Shown in pieces: positions 15,788 through 21,077 of a stretch of 21,077 nt of DNA. Every line of letters begins with the position of its first letter. Position 1 is the first letter of the stretch. The position numbers and the translations under genes are program-made. Below the pieces are notes generated by a model. That model was not told the origin of the DNA, searched no databases, and saw nothing but the letters and a program-made list of their open reading frames with translations. The DNA comes from a virus. Location: IMG/VR virus record IMGVR_UViG_3300031703_000716, positions 1-21,077 of that record. The stretch is one strand, 5' to 3'.

Positions 15788-16517
15788 GATATGTACGGTA
15801 TACTATAACGATCAATATACTCCTGACTATGTAGGTAAGCTATATGATAGTATAAGAAGGAACTCATCTATTCCATTCCAATCTGTATGCATAAGCGATG
15901 ATCCTAACGTTGAAGCTGATATAGTACTACCATATAATCACTATGACAAAGTTAAAAAGCATTGGCATAAACTAAAATTCTTCTCTTCACACTTTGGTTA
16001 CCAAGAACCAGGGGATGATATCATAATCATGGATATAGATCAAGTGATCACGAGCAACGTGGATGATCTCATAGGCCATCCAGTGCATGATAACGAATTA
16101 GTTACTTATGGTATATGGTGGAGATCTAAGCTGCATACAAACGGTGGATTCTATAAATTCAAATCTGGTTCTTTAGAATATGTATGGGATGACTTCATTG
16201 AGAATCCTGAGTATTGGCAAATGCATTACTACAATGAAAGAGAAGTACACTTCCCATACTATGGTGAACAGAACTATGTTAACTGGAGAACAGACGAACA
16301 TAATATAACATTAACTAAAACACCACCTCAATGGATAGGTAAATGTGATATCGATATTAAAGAAGATACTATAAACAACAGAATATATAATGAAAAATTT
16401 GGTGGTTATATGTTTATGGACAATGTAAATACTGACATTAAGGTGATACATTTTACAGGTCCAGGTAATACTATACACAAGAATCGTAATGGATGGATTA
16501 AGGATTACTGGAAATGA
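15780..16517 (+). CDS. Glycosyltransferase-like protein, GT-A fold (second of three)
   Basis: This 245-residue protein starts at ATG 15780, giving MLKICTVYYND, a normal first beta strand. An in-frame TTG at 15756 would add eight residues but has no ribosome-binding site and extends further into the upstream gene. Motifs: HKLKFFSSHF before IIIMDIDQVI, with Asp85-x-Asp87 as DXD; then the HTNGGFYKFKSG acceptor-loop segment; GEQNYVNW; and a C-terminal KVIHFTGPGN, where the His would complete the metal site. The order matches GT8-like or related retaining GT-A enzymes. It overlaps the first glycosyltransferase by 8 bp and the third by 4 bp. The sugar donor cannot be told from sequence. Confidence 0.75.
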   Translation: MLKICTVYYNDQYTPDYVGKLYDSIRRNSSIPFQSVCISDDPNVEADIVLPYNHYDKVKKHWHKLKFFSSHFGYQEPGDDIIIMDIDQVITSNVDDLIGHPVHDNELVTYGIWWRSKLHTNGGFYKFKSGSLEYVWDDFIENPEYWQMHYYNEREVHFPYYGEQNYVNWRTDEHNITLTKTPPQWIGKCDIDIKEDTINNRIYNEKFGGYMFMDNVNTDIKVIHFTGPGNTIHKNRNGWIKDYWK

Positions 16518-17080
16518 GAAGAATAATATGTTGTAGATTCGGTGATAAGTTTACTCAATGGCATGTTGATAACTTAAAGCATATGATAGACACTTACTCA
16601 GGTATAGAATACGATGAGTTTGTAGTTATCGAAGAAGACCTATATGGTAATTGGTATAATAAATTTCAGATGTATGATAAGTTTAGGGATGGTGAGAATC
16701 TTTATTTTGATTTAGATATGATTATCTATGGTTACCTACCTGATCTATTTAGAGAGAAGTTCACCTTACTAGATGATAAATGGTGGAGAGAACCTGCACA
16801 TACACCTCTAAACTCTTCTATCGTTTCTTGGACAGGAGATGTATCTTATATCTGGGAGAAGTTTTGGCCGTACGCTGATGCCTATATGAAACAATATAGC
16901 AAAGGTAGTGATGAGTGGTATTATAAGGAAATGGAATACGAGATGTATAATCCAGTGTGTCCGAAGTTTAATATCAAAGAACGTGATCCTAACTTCAATG
17001 TGTGCACCTTAGGTCAGATGCACCATATACTTGAAGAGGGTTGGACCGGTTGGTGGTCACCCTACTTACTTAAGTCTTAG
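16514..17080 (+). CDS. Short glycosyltransferase-like protein, GT-A fold (third of three)
   Basis: The 188 residues resemble the preceding gene in layout: an MRRIICCRFGD first strand, a WYNKFQMYD helix before ENLYFDLDMIIYG, with Asp66-x-Asp68 as DXD, then LNSSIVSWTGD in the acceptor-loop position. It is about 60 residues shorter than its neighbour. The C-terminal part has LGQMHHILEEGWTGWWSPY, a Trp-rich ending with a His pair, instead of the usual HFxG strand. It could be a compact active enzyme or a reduced paralogue. It is the last gene of the plus-strand operon, and its TAG overlaps the stop of the opposing gene, so no terminator separates them. Confidence 0.65.
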   Translation: MRRIICCRFGDKFTQWHVDNLKHMIDTYSGIEYDEFVVIEEDLYGNWYNKFQMYDKFRDGENLYFDLDMIIYGYLPDLFREKFTLLDDKWWREPAHTPLNSSIVSWTGDVSYIWEKFWPYADAYMKQYSKGSDEWYYKEMEYEMYNPVCPKFNIKERDPNFNVCTLGQMHHILEEGWTGWWSPYLLKS

Positions 17081-17343
17081 CCTTCAGTATTAACTGGAGA
17101 GAACTTCCAAGATGTAGCGTTATCCGCTGCAGCTAATTCGTTCGTTGGAGCCTTCTTGATATACATTGTTTCGCCTGAAGCCATACAAACAGTACCAATC
17201 AAAGCACCTTTAGAAGCAGTATGCAATTCTAAGTTAGATGCACTACCTGCGACAACCTTTACCGTTGAAGATAAACCAACATTGTTTCCGTTAGATGCAT
17301 GTGAAGCTACTGTAGCTCCTAATATTTCTACGATCGTTGCCAT
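17077..17343 (-). CDS. Small hypothetical protein, probably structural
   Basis: The 88-residue protein is not recognised. It is rich in Ala, Ser, Gly, Val and Thr, with alternating short hydrophobic segments (GLSSTVKVVAG, LELHTASKGALIGTV) that read as beta strands, and a C-terminal SWKFSPV. This composition is common in small phage virion or fibre-associated proteins, and it is the last gene of the minus-strand structural block. ATG 17343 has GGGG preceded by AA (17352-17357 on the plus strand) 8 nt upstream, a good Shine-Dalgarno. Its start codon overlaps the upstream stop by one base. The 3' end overlaps the opposing glycosyltransferase gene by 4 bp. Confidence 0.55.
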   Translation of the reverse strand: MATIVEILGATVASHASNGNNVGLSSTVKVVAGSASNLELHTASKGALIGTVCMASGETMYIKKAPTNELAAADNATSWKFSPVNTEG

Positions 17344-18056
17344 TATTTTTTCCCCTTAGTTGTTGCTTCTGTTCCCTTAGCCGCTGCAATCTTCTTAGCA
17401 GCTGCAGTTTTCTTAGCAGTTGTAACAGCGGTTGCTTTAGCAACAGTTGCAGGTCTCTCATGAGGCTTCAATTTGTTTTCAGCTATAATCTCAGACTCTT
17501 GTTTGTCCAATGCTTTAGTAACAGCTACTGGATCTATTGTTCCAGGAACATCAGCATCAGTTGATCTTACGCCAGTAATTTCAAATGCATACTTTAGGAT
17601 CTCGATCTTATGTTGAGCTTTTCTTAAAGCAGTTTTTGCTTCAACGTTTTTGCTCTCTCTAATCTCTTGTAACTCAAACAATGCAAGCTTAAGTGCAAAC
17701 AAATGATCTTCGTTTTCCATGTTAGTAAAAATTGATTCAACTACAGTAGGAAACATTTTAGTTTTAGATAAACTAACTTCTTGATCTAGTAAACCACTGT
17801 CCTGCATGATAGCCTTGGCAGTCTGTATGAAAGCTTCACTCTCTGCTTTCTTAGTATTCCAAGTCTCTTCATGAAGTTGATCCATAGAAACAAGTGTCAT
17901 TAATTGTTTAAAGTCTGCTTGCTCCTCGTCTGCCTCAATAATATAAGGGGTTAAATCTTTTTCTCCAGTATGATCCATGTTGATTAGAACTTCAATGTTC
18001 TTTCTCTCATTATCAATGAAGTGTGCAGAGACAAATGTCTCTTTATTAATCATCAT
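17343..18056 (-). CDS. Unknown protein with Lys/Ala-rich C-terminal tail
   Basis: This 237-residue protein has two parts. Residues 1-185 are mixed, with acidic and helical segments (EADEEQADFKQLM, KAIMQDSGLLDQE, FALKLALFELQEIRESK) that could form a helical bundle or coiled coil. From about residue 195 there is a tail made almost only of Lys, Ala and Thr (KATAVTTAKKTAAAKKIAAA), histone H1-like in composition and probably disordered. Such tails bind nucleic acid or acidic surfaces. I do not recognise the family. It lies among putative virion genes, so a virion-associated or assembly role is possible. Start 18056 has AGGA (plus-strand 18064-18067) 7 nt upstream; a second in-frame ATG follows immediately. 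Confidence 0.6.
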   Translation of the reverse strand: MMINKETFVSAHFIDNERKNIEVLINMDHTGEKDLTPYIIEADEEQADFKQLMTLVSMDQLHEETWNTKKAESEAFIQTAKAIMQDSGLLDQEVSLSKTKMFPTVVESIFTNMENEDHLFALKLALFELQEIRESKNVEAKTALRKAQHKIEILKYAFEITGVRSTDADVPGTIDPVAVTKALDKQESEIIAENKLKPHERPATVAKATAVTTAKKTAAAKKIAAAKGTEATTKGKK

Positions 18057-18964
18057 TATGCTTTCCTCGCTTTTAAGTAGTATGTTGAAATTGTTGCCGC
18101 TGAACCAGCCGGAAACTCTTGAGTTCTATAATCATCTCCACCAACTTCTCGTTGGGCATATGTTGAACCATTTAGTTTAGTATTAACCATACCAGTACCT
18201 AAGTTAGTACCTGAACCACCGATAGCATAAACAATCTTATGTGAATTTAAGTTTACTGCTACATATCTAATCATCTCTTTCATAATAGCATCAAACTGTG
18301 CTTCTGTGTATTCTCTAATATTCTGGTTACTATCAATGTAACATGGTTTAACAGTGTAATCAGTTTCAGAACCAGTATTTCTATGAAGGTAATAGTTAGT
18401 TATAGTAGTTGGTTGATCTTGTGTTTCAGTAATACCACCCGCACTATATGCTCCAGCATTTGCACGTGTATCCGTAAATACTGCAGTTGAAGAAACGTTA
18501 GTATATCCAGATGGAGCTGATGTAGAGTTACTTATTTGATATGGTAGTGCCGCAATAACTGCATCGACAAGAGTATCTGCGTATGTATCAAACATCTCCT
18601 GAGGAGTCATAGCTTGAATGTTACCATTATTATTCCAAACTGGAAATCTAATATTATTTGAATCATTAAACGTTAATGAACCAGTATTTGTTGATGTTAT
18701 CTTGTCATATGCTACAGTTACAGTTGATACGTTAGGTGTATCTCCCGCAGAGCGAAAGCTATTTGCATGTGATGTGGCTCCACCAGCTTGAGTTCTTGTA
18801 TCACTCATAGCATCTAGGGTACCACTGCTACCAACTTGTGTTAAGAGTACAGATTGGTCTGATAAATAGAGGTATCGAGCTCTATTTATAATTGCCGTTT
18901 TATGGGCACTCGACATCTCCTTTAAGTTATTCGAGCTAATGTACATTGGTGTTCTTGCTGACAT
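18056..18964 (-). CDS. Putative phage virion (tail or fibre-associated) protein
   Basis: The 302 residues are Ser, Thr, Asn and Gly-rich with short beta strands, as in tail or fibre proteins. An N-terminal helical stretch (NNLKEMSSAHKTAIINRARYLYLSD region) precedes this. The ITNYYLHRNTGS and ISTYYLKARKA segments near the middle and the C-terminus repeat a YYL motif, possibly two related beta domains. AQFDAIMKEMIRY marks a helix between. I do not know a named family. The call rests on composition, on its place directly after a repetitive fibre-type gene and on a late-type promoter 24-31 bp upstream of the ATG. TCCT at 18972-18975 (AGGA on the coding strand) is 7 nt from ATG 18964. The stop overlaps the next start by one base. 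Confidence 0.6.
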   Translation of the reverse strand: MSARTPMYISSNNLKEMSSAHKTAIINRARYLYLSDQSVLLTQVGSSGTLDAMSDTRTQAGGATSHANSFRSAGDTPNVSTVTVAYDKITSTNTGSLTFNDSNNIRFPVWNNNGNIQAMTPQEMFDTYADTLVDAVIAALPYQISNSTSAPSGYTNVSSTAVFTDTRANAGAYSAGGITETQDQPTTITNYYLHRNTGSETDYTVKPCYIDSNQNIREYTEAQFDAIMKEMIRYVAVNLNSHKIVYAIGGSGTNLGTGMVNTKLNGSTYAQREVGGDDYRTQEFPAGSAATISTYYLKARKA

Positions 18965-18971
18965 AGTTTAG

Positions 18972-18975
18972 TCCT
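18972..18975 (-). promoter_or_regulatory. Shine-Dalgarno for the 302-residue virion-type gene
   Basis: AGGA on the minus strand lies 7 nt before ATG 18964. Together with the late-type promoter at 18988-18995 it forms a complete, compact expression signal, with a 5' leader of about 17-20 nt. Confidence 0.65.
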
Positions 18976-18984
18976 GTTGTATAA

Positions 18985-19024
18985 GTCTATTTATACCCAC
19001 TTTAAGGGTAAAGTATAAATAGAC
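18985..19024. repeat. Perfect 12-bp inverted repeat in the structural-gene gap
   Basis: GTCTATTTATAC (18985-18996) and GTATAAATAGAC (19013-19024) are exact reverse complements separated by 16 bp. Each arm contains TATAAATA on one strand, so the element is a pair of divergent late-promoter motifs. The spacer can also pair in smaller ways: TACCC (18994-18998) with GGGTA (19006-19010), and ACTTT (18999-19003) with AAAGT (19010-19014). As RNA it could fold into an AT-rich hairpin just after the stop of the fibre-type gene at 19034. It could therefore end or protect that transcript as well as hold the next promoter. Confidence 0.75.
18988..18995 (-). promoter_or_regulatory. T4-type late promoter (TATAAATA)
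   Basis: The minus strand reads TATAAATA, the T4-family late promoter consensus recognised by RNA polymerase carrying the phage late sigma factor. It lies in a 69-bp gap. Transcription would start about 6-7 nt downstream, leaving a short leader with AGGA and then ATG 18964. The motif alone occurs by chance several times in a window this AT-rich, but here the position and downstream signals agree. It would drive the three minus-strand genes to 17077. Confidence 0.6.
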
Positions 19025-19033
19025 ATGTTAATA

Positions 19034-21077
19034 TTATGCTCCCGCGCCGTGTACTGTTTTCACAGTTGAACCCGCTGCATTGATAATCAATAATGTTGAT
19101 AATGATTTCAACTCAGCTGAACCAACAGCATCATTAGCTATATGCTCTTCATCTATAGAATCAGCTGCATAGTGCTCAGAGTTAATAACGTTATCACCAA
19201 TCTTAGCTGCTGTTACACAGTCTGCTGCCAAATGAGAAGCATCAACTGAACCATCAACTAATTCTGATGAATCAACTGAGTTAGCTGCCATTTCACTTGT
19301 ACCGATAGCATTTGCTGCTATCTGAGTAGCTGTAATTGTATCATTAGCTATATGAGCTGCATCAATACTTCCTGCTGCGTAGTGTTCTGAATTGATAGCA
19401 TCATCTGCAATCTTTGATCCGTCAACTGAATCAGCTGCTAGGTGACTGCCATCGACAGAACCATTAACTAACTCACTAGAGTCGACACTGTTTGCTGCCA
19501 TTTGAGTAGCAGTAATAGTACCAGTTGCTATATGAGCTGCATCGATTGAACCGTTTACATAGTGTTCACTATCAATTGAATCATCAGCGATCTTAGCACC
19601 GTTAACAGAATCTGCTGCTAAGTGACCATTATCAACTGAGCCATTAACTAATTCACTTGAGTCAACAGAGTTTGCAGCTAATGCAGCTGCATCAACTGAA
19701 CCTGCTGCATAGTGAGCAGTATCAATTGAACCGTCAACATACATATCAGAATCAATAGAGTTGTCTGCCATCAAGGCTGCTGTTATTTGATCATTAGCGA
19801 TGTGAGCTGTATCAATTGAACCATCGACATAAGCCTGAGAGTCAACAGAGTTTGCAGCCATTTTAGCTTCAGTAACTGAGTCACTAGCCAATGCAGTTGC
19901 ATCAACTGAACCAGCAGCATAATGTTCCGCATCAATAGAATCTGCAGCAATATGTTCTGAGTTAATAACATCATTTTGTATGTTATCACCATCAATACAA
20001 TCCGCAGCAAGCATCGCATGTTCTACGGCACCTGTTTGAATTGTTGCAGCTGCACTAAAGTTTGCACTACCATCAAAGTTAGTTGATGTTATTACAACAT
20101 CACCTGAAGTAGTAAATGCTCTTGCAGTATGAAGTTTAGTTGCAGTAGCAGCTTGACCAGTTAAATCACCTGTTACAGCACCTTCAAGGTTTGCAACTAA
20201 TGTACCAACTGCATAGCCTGTACCAGAAGTGTTAACTGTTGTAGTAGGTTGTGCTTGGTTGTCTTTAAATAGTTTCCACTTACCTGAATCAGAAGCATCA
20301 CGATATATACCACCATAAAGATCTTGTGAACCTGATGTATCATACAGTCCATAGATACCGATATCAACTGCATCAGCTGAACCATTGTTCGTAGCTAATT
20401 CAATTAATGGATCAGCAACTTCGATTGTTGTTGAAGATACACTTGTTGTAGTACCACTAACCGTTAAGTTACCAGCAATTGTTACGTTATCAGGTAAACC
20501 GATTGTGATCGTTCCTGAAGATTCAGCAACTGTAGTTTCATTAGAGGTTGCAGCAAAAGTAATCGTTGAACCCAAAGCCATAGCCGTAGAGTTTGAACCA
20601 TCTGTAACTGTAATACCACTATTTGATAGTTTCGCATTAGCAATTGAACCTGCTAAGTGAGCATTATCAATTGCACCAGCAGCTATGTGTTCACTATTTA
20701 TTACGTTGTCCGCAATAAAGCCAGCTGAGTTAATTGAATCAGCAGCAAAGTGTTCTGGATCGATTGCACCTGCAGCTATGTGTTCACTATTTATTACATT
20801 ATCTGCAATAAAACTTGCAGAGTTAATAGCATCACCAGCAATATGTTCACTAGCGATTGCATCATCAGCAATTTGTGCACCAGTAACAGCATCCGCTGCT
20901 AGCTTAGCTGTAGTGACGTTAGCGTTTAGTATGTGTGCTGTAACAACAGCATCATCGATAATTGCATCAGTGTTAACTGAGTTAGCTGCTAAATGAGCTG
21001 CTAGAATACTATCATCAATATAAGCATCACTATTAATTGAGTTAGGAGCTAAGTGCTCTGCATCAATTGAATCAGCA
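19034..21077 (-). CDS. Tail-fibre-type protein with decapeptide repeats (5'-truncated)
   Basis: The frame is open without a stop from 21076 to TAA at 19034, 680 residues, so the start lies beyond the window; ATG 20581 is internal. Three parts follow. Residues 1-151 are about 15 ten-residue repeats. Residues 152-347 are a non-repetitive beta-rich domain with AGNLTVSGTTTS, VADPLIEL, DAVDIGIYG, GGIYRDASDSGKWKLF and LTGQAATATKL, a type I associate with structural proteins of marine T4-like phages. Then come 31 further repeats and a 23-residue tail ending in VHGAGA. The repeat consensus is x-[SAT]-[IV]-[DN]-x-x-[HKE]-[ILMY]-A-[ADN]. The regular period suggests a beta-rich, probably trimeric stalk. 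It is likely part of a tail or head fibre used in host recognition. It is expected to be a late gene; its own promoter is outside the window. Confidence 0.8.
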   Translation of the reverse strand, partial: ADSIDAEHLAPNSINSDAYIDDSILAAHLAANSVNTDAIIDDAVVTAHILNANVTTAKLAADAVTGAQIADDAIASEHIAGDAINSASFIADNVINSEHIAAGAIDPEHFAADSINSAGFIADNVINSEHIAAGAIDNAHLAGSIANAKLSNSGITVTDGSNSTAMALGSTITFAATSNETTVAESSGTITIGLPDNVTIAGNLTVSGTTTSVSSTTIEVADPLIELATNNGSADAVDIGIYGLYDTSGSQDLYGGIYRDASDSGKWKLFKDNQAQPTTTVNTSGTGYAVGTLVANLEGAVTGDLTGQAATATKLHTARAFTTSGDVVITSTNFDGSANFSAAATIQTGAVEHAMLAADCIDGDNIQNDVINSEHIAADSIDAEHYAAGSVDATALASDSVTEAKMAANSVDSQAYVDGSIDTAHIANDQITAALMADNSIDSDMYVDGSIDTAHYAAGSVDAAALAANSVDSSELVNGSVDNGHLAADSVNGAKIADDSIDSEHYVNGSIDAAHIATGTITATQMAANSVDSSELVNGSVDGSHLAADSVDGSKIADDAINSEHYAAGSIDAAHIANDTITATQIAANAIGTSEMAANSVDSSELVDGSVDASHLAADCVTAAKIGDNVINSEHYAADSIDEEHIANDAVGSAELKSLSTLLIINAAGSTVKTVHGAGA
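19106..19675 (-). repeat. Higher-order 180-bp (60-residue) repeat, three copies
   Basis: Inside the decapeptide array, six-unit blocks recur: 19496-19675, 19316-19495 and 19106-19285. Each reads NSVDSSELV, GSVDxxHLA, ADxVxxxKIx, xxINSEHY or similar, xSIDxxHIA and a variable sixth unit. One extra 10-residue unit (ANAIGTSEMA, 19286-19315) sits between copies two and three. This shows growth by duplication of 60-residue blocks rather than single units. Confidence 0.8.
19106..20035 (-). repeat. Second decapeptide array, 31 units
   Basis: Thirty-one consecutive 10-residue (30-bp) units run from TGAVEHAMLA to NDAVGSAELK without a phase break. Typical units are NGSVDGSHLA, ADSVDGSKIA, GSIDAAHIA and NSVDSSELV. 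The Ser-Ile/Val-Asp core and a hydrophobic residue at position 8 are the most constant. Neighbouring units differ more at the DNA level than a tract still slipping would. Confidence 0.85.
20624..21076 (-). repeat. First decapeptide array, about 15 units
   Basis: This array continues past the window edge. Units include ADSIDAEHLA, PNSINSDAYI, ADAVTGAQIA, DDAIASEHIA and AGAIDPEHFA. Two units are 11 residues long (GDAINSASFIA and ADSINSAGFIA), each with a Phe insertion, so the period is less strict than in the second array. Confidence 0.75.
20670..20827 (-). repeat. 93-bp-spaced direct repeat in the first array
   Basis: Two 65-bp copies, 20670-20734 and 20763-20827, are nearly identical and include a 26-nt exact match (20679-20704 and 20772-20797). 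They encode FIADNVINSEHIAAGAID twice. The spacing of 31 residues reflects one 11-residue plus two 10-residue units. It is the most recent duplication visible in this array. Confidence 0.8.

Noticed and set aside
17041-17100. Possible bidirectional terminator at the convergent gene ends
   Set aside because: Only tiny palindromes such as GGTG-GT-CACC are present, too small for a credible hairpin, and no T-run follows.
19106-20035. CRISPR-like array, because of 30-bp periodic repeats
   Set aside because: The repeats are contiguous codons of one long frame without spacers, and they differ mainly at synonymous and variable-residue positions.
20579-20581. ATG as the start of the fibre-type gene
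   Set aside because: The same frame continues upstream to the window edge without a stop and encodes further decapeptide repeats.
20385-20996. Plus-strand open frames of 91 and 103 codons
   Set aside because: They are antisense shadows of the repetitive fibre gene, with repeated low-complexity translation and no ribosome-binding site.

Overview
The window is AT-rich DNA, almost wholly coding, with genes packed by 1-30 bp overlaps. It looks like part of a tailed-phage genome, most likely a marine T4-like myovirus. The case rests on a long repetitive tail-fibre-type protein, three further genes in the same (minus-strand) block, and a T4-type late promoter motif (TATAAATA) correctly placed upstream of one of them. 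The host cannot be read from the sequence; the composition would suit an AT-rich marine bacterium. No integrase, transposase, tRNA, rRNA or CRISPR array is visible.

Plus strand, 1-17080: 19 co-directional genes, nearly all overlapping the next. They encode five radical-SAM (rSAM) proteins: three of the permuted type with an N-terminal twitch/SPASM-like Cys domain (the first truncated by the window edge and fused at its C-terminus to a dioxygenase-like domain), one split into separate twitch and rSAM-core genes, and one with a C-terminal SPASM-like Cys set. Alongside are two nitroreductase-fold proteins, an isochorismatase-like cysteine hydrolase, a QueC-like PP-loop ATPase, two tandem SGNH hydrolases, a DegT/StrS aminotransferase, a 96-residue unknown, a NodU/CmcH-type carbamoyltransferase, a class I methyltransferase and three consecutive GT-A-like glycosyltransferases. 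The only real gap (2025-2063) holds a good sigma-70-like promoter with an extended -10, placed so that the next gene would be nearly leaderless.

Minus strand, 17077-21077: four genes read toward the enzyme operon and meet it tail to tail with a 4-bp overlap of stop codons. In their own order they are a tail-fibre-type protein (5' end outside the window), a 302-residue putative virion protein, a 237-residue protein with a Lys/Ala-rich tail, and an 88-residue protein. Between the first two is a 69-bp gap with a perfect 12-bp inverted repeat that places a TATAAATA motif on each strand.

Working interpretation (inference): the plus-strand operon makes, modifies and transfers a decorated sugar or other small molecule. 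The aminotransferase, carbamoyltransferase, methyltransferase and glycosyltransferases fit surface-glycan chemistry. The rSAM, nitroreductase and dioxygenase-like genes add redox steps that could act on a sugar, a peptide or a protein. The target could be the host envelope or the phage's own fibres. The density of rSAM enzymes in one phage operon is the most unusual aspect of the window.
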